Shown: positions 23,765 to 32,483, counted from the stretch's first letter. The stretch is 64,000 nucleotides of DNA from Methylococcus capsulatus str. Texas = ATCC 19069 (GCF_000424685.1 NZ_AUKJ01000018.1:177938-241937); one strand, 5' to 3'. Translations and numbers: made by a program. Notes: generated by a model from the letters alone, not told the origin.

Positions 23765-25753
23765 ATGTTCAGAAAGCTCACTTTTCTCGGTCTGATCCTC
23801 CTGTTCGGCGCGCTGCTGATCGGCGCTTTCCTCCGTATCGCCGACGCCGGCCTCGGCTGCCCGGCCTGGCCCGGCTGTTACGGCGCACCCGTCGCCGACG
23901 AGCAGTCCGCCGCGATGATGGCCGCGGTCGGCGGCAAGGCGCTGAAGTGGCTGTGGCTGGGCTGGGTTCACCGGTATCTCGGCGGGGCTTTCGGCATACT
24001 GGCGTTGGTCCTGATGGCCATGATTGGGTGGCTGCCGGCGCACCGCGGGAGGGCTGCGTTGCTGGCGGCTGCGCTGCTGCTCCTGGCGGCGGGGCAGGCC
24101 GGGCTGGGCCTGTGGGGGCACTATGCCGCGCCGATGCCGCTGGTTTCCGCCGCACACCTGTTCACCGGATTTCTGACCCTCGGCTGCGCCTACTGGCTGT
24201 ATCTGGCTGTCAAGGCGGAGGTGGACGAGAGGGCGGTGCGGGGAGCACCGGGTTTGCGTTTTCTGGCGCGTCTGGGGCTGGCGCTGCTGTTGGCCGAGAT
24301 CGCCCTGGGTGGCTGGACCGAGGCCCAGCGCGCCGGCCTCGCCTGCCCGGATTTTCCTACCTGCCTGGGGCAGCCCTGGCCGGAGCTGGATTGGCGGCGT
24401 GCCTTCACGCTCTGGCCGAACGTCGCCGCCGACTACGCGGGAGGGGTGCTGCCGGTCGAGGCGCGGGCGGCCATCCATTTCGCGCACCGGCTCGGTGCCG
24501 TGGCGGTGTTCCTGGTGTTGAGCCTGTTGGCCATGGGGGCCAGTTCCAACCGCAATGCGGCCCCCATCAGCAAGCCGGCAGTGCTGCTGAGCTTCCTGCT
24601 GTTGCTCCAGGTCGGGCTCGGGGTGCTGAGTGTCCTGCTGCGACTGCCGGTGGCGGTCGCCGTCGCGCACCAGGCGGTGGCCGCGCTGCTGCTGCTCAAC
24701 GTGGTGCACATCAATGTCTACCTGCGCCGGCGCCTGCCCGAAGCCGCCGCCGTTCCCGCAGAGGTGCCGGTGCGCCCGCCGGCTGCCGCGGTACCGCCGC
24801 CGCCAGCGCCGGAAAACCTGTTCGAGCGTTTGCGCGGACAGCTCGGCAAGACCCGCAGCAGCCTCACCGGTCTGCTTTCAGCCCTTGGGCGGGGGCGTAT
24901 CGATCGTGCGTTGCTGGACGAGATCGAAGAGCAGCTGCTGATGGCCGACGTCGGCGTCCCTGTCACGCGAGAAATCATCGCCGATCTGGGTTCGGACCTG
25001 GACCGGCAGGAGCCGCCAGACGGCCGGGCGCTGCGTGACCGTCTGCGCGGCCGCCTGCTCGACATCGTCCGCCCCTGCAGCGTACCGCTGGTCATCCCGC
25101 CGGAGGTCCGGCCTTTCGTCATCCTGGTGGTGGGGGTCAACGGCGTGGGCAAGACCACGACCATCGGCAAACTCGCCAAACGGCTGCAGAACGAGGGCCA
25201 CAGCGTCATGCTGGCCGCTGGGGACACTTTCCGCGCCGCCGCGGTCGAGCAGCTCCAGACCTGGGGCGAACGCAACAAGATCGCGGTGATCGCCCAGCAC
25301 AGCGGAGCCGATTCGGCTTCGGTGATCTACGACGCCGTGGAGGCCGCCAGGGCGCGCGGGGTCGACATCCTGATCGCCGACACCGCGGGGCGTCTGCACA
25401 CCAAGTCGAACCTGATGGAAGAGCTGAGCAAGATCAAGCGCATCATCGGCCGTCTCGACGAGACCGCGCCGCACGAGGTGCTGTTGGTGCTGGATGCCGG
25501 CACGGGCCAGAATGCCCTGTCCCAGGCCAGGCTGTTCAACGAGGCGGTCGGCCTGACGGGGCTGGTGTTGACCAAACTGGACGGCACCGCCAAGGGGGGG
25601 GTGATTTTCGCCCTGGCGCGCCAGTTCGGCATTCCCATCCGCTTCATCGGCATCGGGGAGGGTATCGACGATCTGCGCGACTTCGACGCCGTCCAGTTCA
25701 TCGATGCCTTGTTCGCCGAGGAAGAGACGAGCGGGACCACCCGCCTGCATTGA
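23765..25753 (+). CDS. ctaA-ftsY: Fusion of heme A synthase (CtaA/COX15) and SRP receptor FtsY
   Basis: 662 residues in one unbroken frame. Residues 1-320 are a complete heme A synthase: eight hydrophobic helices, the four heme histidines (H69 in WVHRY, H131 in SAAHLF, H241 in FAHRLG, H302 in VAHQAV) and Cys pairs GCPAWPGC and CPDFPTC. Residues 321-349 are a proline/alanine/valine linker. Residues 350-662 are a full FtsY NG domain: LFERLRGQLGKTRSSL, G1 GVNGVGKTT, G2 DTFRAAA, G3 DTAGR, G4 TKLDG and the terminal GIGE. The usual acidic A domain of FtsY is absent, so the oxidase enzyme would act as its membrane anchor. No strong internal ribosome site is visible. An earlier ATG at 23738 is possible. 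ftsE follows after 4 bases. Confidence 0.85.
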   Translation: MFRKLTFLGLILLFGALLIGAFLRIADAGLGCPAWPGCYGAPVADEQSAAMMAAVGGKALKWLWLGWVHRYLGGAFGILALVLMAMIGWLPAHRGRAALLAAALLLLAAGQAGLGLWGHYAAPMPLVSAAHLFTGFLTLGCAYWLYLAVKAEVDERAVRGAPGLRFLARLGLALLLAEIALGGWTEAQRAGLACPDFPTCLGQPWPELDWRRAFTLWPNVAADYAGGVLPVEARAAIHFAHRLGAVAVFLVLSLLAMGASSNRNAAPISKPAVLLSFLLLLQVGLGVLSVLLRLPVAVAVAHQAVAALLLLNVVHINVYLRRRLPEAAAVPAEVPVRPPAAAVPPPPAPENLFERLRGQLGKTRSSLTGLLSALGRGRIDRALLDEIEEQLLMADVGVPVTREIIADLGSDLDRQEPPDGRALRDRLRGRLLDIVRPCSVPLVIPPEVRPFVILVVGVNGVGKTTTIGKLAKRLQNEGHSVMLAAGDTFRAAAVEQLQTWGERNKIAVIAQHSGADSASVIYDAVEAARARGVDILIADTAGRLHTKSNLMEELSKIKRIIGRLDETAPHEVLLVLDAGTGQNALSQARLFNEAVGLTGLVLTKLDGTAKGGVIFALARQFGIPIRFIGIGEGIDDLRDFDAVQFIDALFAEEETSGTTRLH

Positions 25754-25757
25754 GGCC

Positions 25758-26420
25758 GTGCTGGAATTCAAAGAGGTCTACAAGCGTTATCCCGAGTTTG
25801 GTGAAGCCCTGCACGACGTCAGCTTCCACATCGGGCGCGGCGAACGGGTGTTCCTCACCGGCCATTCGGGAGCCGGCAAGAGCACCCTGCTCAAGCTGGT
25901 CGCCGTGATCGAGCGGGCCACGCGTGGCCAGATCGTGCTGGACGGCCGGAACATCACCCGTGCCTCCAACCGGGAGATTCCCTATATCCGGCGCAAGCTC
26001 GGCCTGATCTTCCAGGATTACAAGCTGCTGTACGACCGTTCGGTGTTCGACAACGTGGCTTTGCCGCTGGTCATCGCCGGTTTCAATCCGGGTGAGGTCA
26101 GCCGCCGGGTGCGTGCGGCGCTCGGCAAGGTGGGCCTTTTGTCCAAAGAGAAGCGGCTGCCGCAGACCCTGTCCGGGGGCGAGCAGCAGCGCGTCGGCAT
26201 CGCCCGGGCGATCGTCCACAAGCCGGACTTCATTCTGGCCGACGAGCCGACCGGCAACCTCGATCCGGAGGCGGCGCGGGAGGTCATGGACATCTTCCGC
26301 GATTTCAACGATCTCGGCGTGACCTTGCTCATCGCCAGCCATGACGAGCAGTTGATCTCACGGTGTGGTGGGCGGGTCCTGCGCCTTCAGCGCGGAAGTC
26401 TGTCGGAGGTGGGCGCATGA
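25758..26420 (+). CDS. ftsE: Cell-division ABC ATPase FtsE
   Basis: 220 residues, one ABC cassette: Walker A GHSGAGKST, Q-loop FQDYKLL, signature LSGGEQQRVGIARA, Walker B ILADEPTGNLD and the SHD switch. FtsEX at the division site gates periplasmic amidase activators. FtsE-specific features are the short N terminus (LEFKEVYKRYPEFGEAL) and VFDNVALPL. Start is GTG at 25758, 4 bases after the fusion gene; the stop overlaps ftsX (ATGA). Confidence 0.95.
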   Translation: MLEFKEVYKRYPEFGEALHDVSFHIGRGERVFLTGHSGAGKSTLLKLVAVIERATRGQIVLDGRNITRASNREIPYIRRKLGLIFQDYKLLYDRSVFDNVALPLVIAGFNPGEVSRRVRAALGKVGLLSKEKRLPQTLSGGEQQRVGIARAIVHKPDFILADEPTGNLDPEAAREVMDIFRDFNDLGVTLLIASHDEQLISRCGGRVLRLQRGSLSEVGA

Positions 26421-27415
26421 AACGGCAGCGCAGGCGTGCTCAGCGGTGGGGCGGCACGTCTGCGGCCCGGCGGCACAGCGGTCCGAGTCCGGTCGACCGG
26501 CTGCAGAGCTACTTGGTTTCGCACCTGCATACCGCCAAGGAGGCGCTGCGGCGGATGCGGCGCACGCCTTTCGCCATGGCACTCACACTCTTGGTCATCG
26601 CCGCCACGCTGGCGCTGCCCACCAGTTTCCACGTACTGGTGAAAAACCTCCGCATGGTCGGCGGAGACCTGGAAGCGACCAACGAGATTTCGCTTTACCT
26701 CAAGCCGGATCTGTCCAACGACGCCGGGCGCAGGCTGGCGGAGCGGTTGAAAAATCATGCGCAGATCGCCGAGACGCGGCTCGTCACCAAGGAGGCCGGC
26801 ATCGAGCAACTGAAGACCTATAGCGGCTTCGGCGAAGCCTTGTCGGCGCTGAATTTCAACCCGCTGCCGGTGGTGATCGGCATACGGCCGAAGGACTCGC
26901 TGACCCAGCCCGAACAGGTCGAACGCCTCGTGGCCGAACTCAAAGCCCTGCCCGAAGTCGATCTGGTGCAGAGCGACATCCAGTGGATGCACCGGCTCCA
27001 TGCCCTGCTCCAGGTCGCCGAGCGCAGTTTCGGCGTCCTCGGGGCGCTGCTGGCGGCCGCGGTGGTGTTCATCATCGGTAACACGATCCGTCTGGAACTT
27101 TACGGCCGCCGCGAGGAAATCGTCGTGCAGAAGCTGCTGGGCGCGACCGACCGGTTCATCCGGCGGCCGTTTCTCTATACCGGTTTCTGGTACGGTTTCC
27201 TCGGCAGCCTCGGCGCCTGGATCGTCGTCGGCGTCATGCTGCTGATCGTGCGGGCTCCCATCCGCCAACTCAACGTCCTCTATGGTAGCGACTTTACCCT
27301 GGCCTTTCTCGGTTTCCAGGAGACCATGGCGCTGGTCGGCATCGCCTGTTTCCTCGGGGTGGCCGGGGCCTTTGCGGTGCTCATCCAGCATCTGCGGGAC
27401 GTGCGCCCCGAGTGA
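26417..27415 (+). CDS. ftsX: Cell-division permease FtsX
   Basis: 332 residues with four membrane helices: one N-terminal (FAMALTLLVIAATLALPTSF), then a periplasmic domain (about residues 65-190), and three C-terminal (FGVLGALLAAAVVFIIGNT, YGFLGSLGAWIVVGVMLLIV, ALVGIACFLGVAGAFAVL). The conserved QKLLGATDRFIRRPFLYTGFWYG precedes helix 3. It works with FtsE to transmit ATPase cycles to murein hydrolase activators. The N terminus is longer and more basic than in E. coli. Confidence 0.94.
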   Translation: MKRQRRRAQRWGGTSAARRHSGPSPVDRLQSYLVSHLHTAKEALRRMRRTPFAMALTLLVIAATLALPTSFHVLVKNLRMVGGDLEATNEISLYLKPDLSNDAGRRLAERLKNHAQIAETRLVTKEAGIEQLKTYSGFGEALSALNFNPLPVVIGIRPKDSLTQPEQVERLVAELKALPEVDLVQSDIQWMHRLHALLQVAERSFGVLGALLAAAVVFIIGNTIRLELYGRREEIVVQKLLGATDRFIRRPFLYTGFWYGFLGSLGAWIVVGVMLLIVRAPIRQLNVLYGSDFTLAFLGFQETMALVGIACFLGVAGAFAVLIQHLRDVRPE

Positions 27416-27432
27416 GTGGCAGGGCCGAGGGC

Positions 27433-27461
27433 TTGCCGAAGCCAGGAACTTGCGCTAGTTT
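27433..27461 (+). promoter_or_regulatory. Putative sigma-70 promoter of rpoH
   Basis: TTGCCG (27433-27438), 17-base spacer, TAGTTT (27456-27461). Each hexamer departs from consensus at two or three positions, but the spacing is ideal and the expected start (about 27468) falls inside the CIRCE operator. Confidence 0.45.
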
Positions 27462-27487
27462 TGGCACTCAAAAGGGACGAGTGCTAA
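27461..27487 (+). promoter_or_regulatory. CIRCE operator (HrcA binding site) in front of rpoH
   Basis: TTGGCACTC - 9 bases - GAGTGCTAA. This is the CIRCE consensus (TTAGCACTC-N9-GAGTGCTAA) with a single mismatch, in the left arm, and exact spacer length. It ends 29 bases before the rpoH ATG and overlaps the expected transcription start. HrcA bound here would repress rpoH until heat titrates it from GroEL. Confidence 0.85.
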
Positions 27488-27516
27488 AACCCATCACCAC
27501 CATAACAGGGCATTCC

Positions 27517-28377
27517 ATGACTTACGAATTGACTCTCCCGACCCATTTGCCGCTGGGGTCCATCGACGATTATTTCGCCGCGGTGAACCGTCTGCCGCGG
27601 CTGGATGCCGATGAGGAACGGGAACTGGCGATCCGTTTCCGTGACGAGCAGGATCTGGAGGCTGCCCGGCGCTTGGTGTTGGCGAATCTGCGTTTCGTGG
27701 CCTACATCGCGCGGGGTTACCTCGGCTACGGGCTGCCTCTGGCGGATCTGATCCAGGAGGGCAACATCGGTTTGATGAAAGCCGTCAAGCGCTACGACCC
27801 GGATGTCGGCGTGCGGCTGGTCTCGTTCGCCGTGCACTGGATCCGCGCCGAGATCCATGAATTCATCATCCAGAACTGGCGCATCGTGAAGATTGCGACC
27901 ACCAAAGCCCAGCGCAAGCTGTTTTTCAATTTGCGCAAGATGAAGAATCGCCTGGGCTGGCTCACTCCCGAGGAAGCCGCGGCGGTGGCAGCCGAGCTGG
28001 GCGTGGACGTCGAAGACGTCTACAAGATGGAGAACCGGCTGAACAACCCGGATATGGCGCTTGAGGCGCATGGCGAGGACGACGGCGACGACCGCGAGAG
28101 TCATGCGCCCATCCATTATCTCCAGCAGGAAGGAGGCGACCCGGCGCTGCTCATCGAGCACAGCGAATGGGAAAACCGCCAGCAGGAAAAACTGCAGGAA
28201 GCCATCGGCCAGCTCGACGAACGCAGCCGTGACATCGTGGCCAGCCGCTGGCTCAGCGAAGACAAGCTCACACTCCACGATCTGGCGGCGCGCTACAACG
28301 TCTCGGCCGAGCGTATCCGCCAGCTCGAGAGCAGCGCGATGAAGAAACTGCGGAACGCTCTCGCCGACGCCGCTTAG
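27517..28377 (+). CDS. rpoH: Heat-shock sigma factor sigma-32
   Basis: 286 residues. Region 1.2/2 starts SIDDYFAAVNRLPRL; region 2 has LVLANLRFVAYIARGY and DLIQEGNIGLMKAVKRYDP; the RpoH-specific box QRKLFFNLRK is present; region 4.2 ends YNVSAERIRQLESSAMKKLR. It directs core polymerase to chaperone and protease promoters. Start at 27517 (MTYELTL); a longer in-frame start at 27412 would span the CIRCE site and is rejected. It ends the ftsY-ftsE-ftsX-rpoH order seen across proteobacteria. A strong hairpin follows. Confidence 0.96.
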   Translation: MTYELTLPTHLPLGSIDDYFAAVNRLPRLDADEERELAIRFRDEQDLEAARRLVLANLRFVAYIARGYLGYGLPLADLIQEGNIGLMKAVKRYDPDVGVRLVSFAVHWIRAEIHEFIIQNWRIVKIATTKAQRKLFFNLRKMKNRLGWLTPEEAAAVAAELGVDVEDVYKMENRLNNPDMALEAHGEDDGDDRESHAPIHYLQQEGGDPALLIEHSEWENRQQEKLQEAIGQLDERSRDIVASRWLSEDKLTLHDLAARYNVSAERIRQLESSAMKKLRNALADAA

Positions 28378-28385
28378 CTGGCCAA

Positions 28386-28417
28386 GGCGGACACCGCGCC
28401 GGCCGGCGGTGTCCGCC
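28386..28417. terminator. Bidirectional hairpin between rpoH and metF
   Basis: GGCGGACACCG (28386-28396) and CGGTGTCCGCC (28407-28417) form a perfect 11-bp GC-rich stem with a 10-base loop between the convergent rpoH and metF ends. No clear T-run on either side, so it may act as an RNA 3'-end stabiliser or need Rho. Confidence 0.6.
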
Positions 28418-28426
28418 CGTCCTTCA

Positions 28427-29284
28427 TCAGGCCGGTTCCAACCCCAGCGCTTTCCAGACTTCGAGGCAGGCTTCGGCCCGATTCAGCGTGTAAAAGTGCA
28501 GGCCGGGAGCTCCTTGTTCCAGCAGCCGCCGGCACAGTTCCGTCACTACCTCCAGGCCGAAGGCACGGATCGCTTTGCGATCGTCGCCGAAGGCTTCCAG
28601 CCGCTTGCGGATCCAGCGCGGAATGTCGGCGCCGCACAGGTCCGAAAACCGCACCAGTTGGGAATGGTTGGTGATCGGCATGATGCCTGGCACGATTGGA
28701 ATGTCGATGCCGAGTCGTTCGCAGTCGTCGACGAACCGGAAATAGGCTTCCGGGTTGTAGAAATACTGGGTGATGGCGCTGTCGGCGCCGGCATCCACTT
28801 TGCGCTTGAAATTCTTCAGGTCGCTCTCGGCGCTGGCCGCCTGTGGGTGAACTTCGGGGTAGCACGCTACCTCGATGTGGAAATGGCTCCCTGTTTCGGA
28901 GCGGATGAATTCCACCAGTTCGTTGGCGTGGCGGAATTCGCCGGCCGACAGCATGCCGGACGGCATGTCTCCACGCAGCGCCACGATGTGGCGGATTCCG
29001 TGCGAGCGGTAGGCTTCGAGGATTTCGCGGATGCTCCGGCGGGTGGAGGCGATGCAGGACAGGTGGGGAGCGCACTCGATGCCGGTGGTCTGCTGAATCT
29101 CCAACGCCGTTTCGAAAGTCTTCTCGCGCGTCGAGCCGCCTGCGCCGAAGGTCACGGAGCAGAAGCGCGGCTTGAGCGGCGCGAGCTTGGTCAGCGTGCG
29201 TCGCAGGTTCTCCGTCGCCTCTTCGGTTTTCGGCGGAAAGAATTCGAAGCTGAATTCCCGCGGATATTTCAACTGAGTCTTCAT
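28427..29284 (-). CDS. metF: 5,10-methylenetetrahydrofolate reductase
   Basis: 285 residues. This flavoprotein reduces methylene-THF to methyl-THF for methionine synthase. Typical blocks are FSFEFFPPKT at the N terminus, SVTFGAGGSTREKT (catalytic and substrate loop), PHLSCIA, IRHIVALRGDMP, VACYPEVHP and DAGADSAITQYFYN. A GGGGAG ribosome site lies just before the ATG at 29284. It lies 164 bases downstream of ahcY on the same strand, ending a metK-ahcY-metF unit. A longer frame running back into ahcY is a shadow. Confidence 0.95.
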   Translation of the reverse strand: MKTQLKYPREFSFEFFPPKTEEATENLRRTLTKLAPLKPRFCSVTFGAGGSTREKTFETALEIQQTTGIECAPHLSCIASTRRSIREILEAYRSHGIRHIVALRGDMPSGMLSAGEFRHANELVEFIRSETGSHFHIEVACYPEVHPQAASAESDLKNFKRKVDAGADSAITQYFYNPEAYFRFVDDCERLGIDIPIVPGIMPITNHSQLVRFSDLCGADIPRWIRKRLEAFGDDRKAIRAFGLEVVTELCRRLLEQGAPGLHFYTLNRAEACLEVWKALGLEPA

Positions 29285-29448
29285 TGCACTCCCCATCGCC
29301 CCAGTCCTCTCGCAGAGGATGAGGAACGTCGCTGTGGCCTTCGTGTCGAGGAAAACGAAATCCTGCACGAGGCAGGCCGTCGGATTGAGCAGGCTCGAAA
29401 GGCCCGCCTCCGGAGCCGGGGGGGTCCGGAGACAAGGCCATTGCTTCG
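29285..29448 (-). other. Gap between ahcY and metF
   Basis: 164 bases with a GC-rich hairpin (CTCCGG...CCGGAG) close to the ahcY stop. I see no ORF, no clear promoter and no second riboswitch. metF is probably read through from ahcY. Confidence 0.3.
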
Positions 29449-30864
29449 TCAGTAGCGGTAGTGGTCCGGCTTGTAGGGGCCCTCCTTGGGCACGCCGATG
29501 TAGGCGGCCTGCTCGTCGGACAGTTCGGTAAGCCGGGCGCCGATCTTCTTCAGGTGCAGGCGGGCCACCTTCTCGTCCAGATGCTTGGGCAGCACGTAGA
29601 CCTTGTTTTCGTACTTGGCGCCGTGGCAGAACAGCTCGATCTGGGCCAGGGTCTGGTTGGTGAAGCTGTTGGACATCACGAAGGACGGGTGCCCCGTGGC
29701 GCATCCCAGGTTCACCAGCCGGCCTTCCGCCAGCAGGATGATGCGGCGACCGTTGGGGAGGACGATGTGGTCCACCTGGGGCTTGATGTTCTCCCAGGTG
29801 TATCGCCTCATCGCGGCGACTTCGATTTCCGAGTCGAAGTGGCCGATGTTGCAGACGATGGCCTGGTCCTTCATCTTCACCATGTGGTCGTGGGTGATGA
29901 CGCCCACGTTGCCGGTGGCGGTGACGAAGATGTCGGCCTTGTCGCAGGCCTCGTCCATGGTCACTACGCGGTAGCCTTCCATGGCGGCCTGCAGGGCGCA
30001 GATGGGATCGATCTCGGTGATCCACACGGTGGCGCCGAGGCCGCGCAGGGACTGGGCGCAGCCCTTGCCCACGTCGCCGTAGCCCAGCACCACGGCGATC
30101 TTGCCGGCGATCATCACGTCGGTGGCGCGCTTGATGCCGTCCACCAGGGATTCGCGGCAGCCGTAGAGGTTGTCGAACTTGCTCTTGGTCACCGAGTCGT
30201 TGACGTTGATGGCCGGGAACGGCAGGCGTCCCTTGGCCTGCATTTCATACAGGCGGTGCACGCCGGTGGTGGTTTCCTCGGTGACCCCCTTGATGCCTGC
30301 CTGGATCCTGGAGTACCAGCCCGGTTTGGCTGCCAGCCTCTTCCTGATGGCCGCGAACAGCACCTCCTCCTCCTCGCAGGTCGGGTTGGCGAGGAGGGAT
30401 GCGTCCTTCTCGGCCCGGGCGCCCAGGGTCACCAGCAGGGTGGCGTCGCCGCCGTCGTCCAGGATCATGTTGGGACCGACATCGCCCGGCCATTCCAGGA
30501 TGCGGTGGGTGTACTCCCAGTAGTCCTCCAGGCTCTCGCCCTTGTAGGCGAACACCGGGATGCCGTCGGCGGCGATGGCGGCGGCGGCGTGGTCCTGGGT
30601 GGAGAAGATGTTGCAGGATGCCCAGCGCACTTCGGCACCGAGGGCCACCAAGGTCTCGATCAGCACCGCGGTCTGGATGGTCATGTGGAGGCTCCCGGCG
30701 ATGCGGGCGCCCTTGAGCGGCTGAGCGGCCCGGTATTCCTCGCGGATCGCCATGAGGCCCGGCATTTCGGTCTCGGCGATGGCGATTTCCTTGCGGCCCC
30801 AGCCGGCCAGGGAGAGATCGGCGACCTTGTAGTCGTCGAATGCGGCGTTTGCTACAGCGTTCAT
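29449..30864 (-). CDS. ahcY: S-adenosylhomocysteine hydrolase
   Basis: 471 residues, the longer SAHH form with the insertion. It cleaves S-adenosylhomocysteine to adenosine and homocysteine, relieving product inhibition of methyltransferases. Motifs: [37 protein letters not shown], the NAD-binding [19 protein letters not shown], and the C-terminal KPDHYRY, whose lysine and tyrosine contact NAD of the neighbouring subunit. The ATG at 30864 follows AGAGG by 6 bases. An SAH riboswitch lies in its leader. Confidence 0.97.
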   Translation of the reverse strand: MNAVANAAFDDYKVADLSLAGWGRKEIAIAETEMPGLMAIREEYRAAQPLKGARIAGSLHMTIQTAVLIETLVALGAEVRWASCNIFSTQDHAAAAIAADGIPVFAYKGESLEDYWEYTHRILEWPGDVGPNMILDDGGDATLLVTLGARAEKDASLLANPTCEEEEVLFAAIRKRLAAKPGWYSRIQAGIKGVTEETTTGVHRLYEMQAKGRLPFPAINVNDSVTKSKFDNLYGCRESLVDGIKRATDVMIAGKIAVVLGYGDVGKGCAQSLRGLGATVWITEIDPICALQAAMEGYRVVTMDEACDKADIFVTATGNVGVITHDHMVKMKDQAIVCNIGHFDSEIEVAAMRRYTWENIKPQVDHIVLPNGRRIILLAEGRLVNLGCATGHPSFVMSNSFTNQTLAQIELFCHGAKYENKVYVLPKHLDEKVARLHLKKIGARLTELSDEQAAYIGVPKEGPYKPDHYRY

Positions 30865-30882
30865 GAATACCTCTTTGTCGGG

Positions 30883-30935
30883 TCTCCACCGGGGCGAGAC
30901 TCTGATTACCCGTCGGCAGCCGCGGCCGGTGGAGA
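30883..30935 (-). promoter_or_regulatory. Long-range hairpin in the ahcY leader (possible expression platform)
   Basis: TCTCCACCGG (30926-30935) can pair with CCGGTGGAGA (30883-30892), a perfect 10-bp stem enclosing about 33 bases. It lies between the riboswitch aptamer and the ahcY ribosome site, 19 bases before the ATG, where it could couple ligand binding to transcription or translation. Whether it competes with the aptamer is not evident from reading alone. Confidence 0.4.
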
Positions 30936-30941
30936 TAAACA

Positions 30942-31013
30942 GAGCGCCGTTGGAAAACCGATTGTCCCCGCCGAGCCTGGCGGCCCTCGACGGGCCGTCG
31001 CAGCGCTCCTCGG
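30942..31013 (-). promoter_or_regulatory. SAH riboswitch controlling ahcY
   Basis: Reading the minus strand from 31013: CCGAGGAGCGCTGCGACGG, a variable loop, GCCAGGCTCGG, then CAACGGCGCTC ending at 30942. These are the conserved blocks of the SAH riboswitch: GAGCGC pairs with the final GCGCTC to form P1, and CCGAG pairs with CTCGG as the pseudoknot. SAH riboswitches switch genes on when S-adenosylhomocysteine rises, which suits its place 78 bases before ahcY. Confidence 0.93.
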
Positions 31014-31023
31014 CGCGGACAAT

Positions 31024-31042
31024 GCCGCCGGAAACCGGCGGC
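31024..31042 (-). terminator. Hairpin after metK
   Basis: GCCGCCGG-aaa-CCGGCGGC, a perfect 8-bp stem between the metK stop and the SAH aptamer, without a T-run. It may slow or end metK transcription, or simply insulate folding of the aptamer. Confidence 0.4.
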
Positions 31043-31061
31043 TCAAATCTCTGGATCTGAA

Positions 31062-32231
31062 TCAGGCGATCGGCAGGCCGGCCGCTTCGCGCAGCAGGTC
31101 GGCTTTGTCCGTCCGTTCCCAGGTGAAAGTGCCTTCGGTACGGCCGAAGTGGCCGTAGGCGGCGGTCGGGCGGTAGATCGGCCGCAGCAGGTCCAGCATG
31201 GTGATCAGACCCTTCGGACGCAGGTCGAAGTGCTCGCGCACCAGTTTGACCAGCGTCTCCTCGGCGATCCTGCCGGTGCCGAAGGTCTCGATGCTGATCG
31301 AAGTCGGCTCGGCCACGCCGATGGCGTAAGACACCTGGATCTCGCAGCGCTCGGCCAGACCGGCGGCCACGATGTTCTTGGCGACGTAGCGGCCCATGTA
31401 GGCGGCGGAACGGTCGACCTTGGACGGGTCCTTCCCGCTGAAGGCGCCGCCGCCGTGGCGGGCCATGCCGCCATAGGTGTCGACGATGATCTTGCGTCCG
31501 GTCAGTCCGCAGTCGCCCACGGGGCCGCCGATGACGAAGCTGCCGGTCGGATTGATGAAATACTTGGTGTCCTTGTGCAGCCACTCCCGCGGCAGGACAT
31601 GGTAGATGATTTCTTCCATCACCGCTTCGCGGATGTCCTTCTGCGCCACGTCTGGCGCATGCTGGGTCGAGAGCACCACGGCATCGACCGCCACCGGCTT
31701 GCCGTCCTCGTAGCGGAAAGTGACCTGGCTCTTGGCATCCGGGCGCAGCCAGGGCAACACCTTGTGTTTGCGGACTTCGGCCTGGCGCTGCACCAGACGG
31801 TGGGCATAGGTGATCGGTGCCGGCATCAGCACGTCGGTCTCGTTGGTGGCGTAGCCGAACATCAGACCTTGGTCGCCCGCTCCCTGTTCGTGGTCGTCGA
31901 ATTCGTCCACACCCATGGCGATGTCGGGCGACTGCTTGCCGATGGCGGTCAGGACGGCGCAGCTCTGCCAATCGAAGCCGATTTCGGGGTTGTCGTAGCC
32001 GATCTCGTGCACGACCTTGCGCACCAGTTCCTCGGTGTCCACCCAGGCGGAGGTGGTGACTTCGCCGGCGAGCACGACCATGCCGGTCTTCACGAGGGTT
32101 TCCACGGCCACGCGGGCCTTGGGATCCTGTGCCAGGATCGCATCCAGCACCGCATCGGAAACCTGGTCCGCGATCTTGTCGGGGTGACCTTCGGAGACGG
32201 ACTCCGAAGTGAAGATGAAAGAGTTGCTCAC
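31062..32231 (-). CDS. metK: S-adenosylmethionine synthetase
   Basis: 389 residues. It makes SAM from methionine and ATP. Visible motifs: [17 protein letters not shown] (ATP site), [30 protein letters not shown] and the C-terminal [14 protein letters not shown]. The GTG at 32231 gives the family-normal N terminus ([10 protein letters not shown]) with AGGAAG 9 bases upstream. An ATG at 32261, with an even better AGGGGAG, would add ten residues and cannot be excluded. Heads the metK-ahcY-metF unit. Confidence 0.95.
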   Translation of the reverse strand: MSNSFIFTSESVSEGHPDKIADQVSDAVLDAILAQDPKARVAVETLVKTGMVVLAGEVTTSAWVDTEELVRKVVHEIGYDNPEIGFDWQSCAVLTAIGKQSPDIAMGVDEFDDHEQGAGDQGLMFGYATNETDVLMPAPITYAHRLVQRQAEVRKHKVLPWLRPDAKSQVTFRYEDGKPVAVDAVVLSTQHAPDVAQKDIREAVMEEIIYHVLPREWLHKDTKYFINPTGSFVIGGPVGDCGLTGRKIIVDTYGGMARHGGGAFSGKDPSKVDRSAAYMGRYVAKNIVAAGLAERCEIQVSYAIGVAEPTSISIETFGTGRIAEETLVKLVREHFDLRPKGLITMLDLLRPIYRPTAAYGHFGRTEGTFTWERTDKADLLREAAGLPIA

Positions 32232-32281
32232 GTTTTGATGCTTCCTACGGTTGAACGGCATGATCGCTCCCCTCATGCCAG

Positions 32282-32307
32282 CCCTCTCCCGCTTTGTGGG
32301 AGAAGGG
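32282..32307. repeat. Hairpin in the metK leader
   Basis: CCCTCTCCC-N7-GGGAGAAGGG, an imperfect inverted repeat of a kind often scattered in high-GC proteobacterial genomes. It lies just ahead of the metK start codons and could affect translation. Confidence 0.35.
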
Positions 32308-32351
32308 GACGAAGAGACGCCTCGCGTTTTCTTGCGTTAAGCTGGAGGCGC

Positions 32352-32379
32352 ATTATAGGCCAGGGGACCGGGCAGACAA
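32352..32379 (-). promoter_or_regulatory. Sigma-70 promoter of metK
   Basis: On the minus strand TTGTCT (32379-32374), 16-base spacer, then a perfect TATAAT (32357-32352). The predicted start near 32345 leaves a leader of roughly 85-115 bases. Confidence 0.65.
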
Positions 32380-32483
32380 AGCCCGCCGCCGAAGTCGGCC
32401 GTCTCGTAACATCGCTGTGTTATCCAACGGGATTTTAGTTCTTTTCGTGATTTTGGAAACAAACCATACCAAGAGGGCGAACC

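Noticed and set aside
22748-24709. 653-codon minus-strand frame across SURF1 and heme A synthase
   Set aside because: Antisense to three well-supported genes; low-complexity Gln/Arg/His sequence.
27412-27516. Longer rpoH start
   Set aside because: The extra 35 codons would run through the promoter and CIRCE site and lack similarity to RpoH N termini.
29461-31158. 565-codon plus-strand frame over ahcY and the riboswitch
   Set aside because: Antisense to ahcY and crossing a structured RNA; no recognisable domain.
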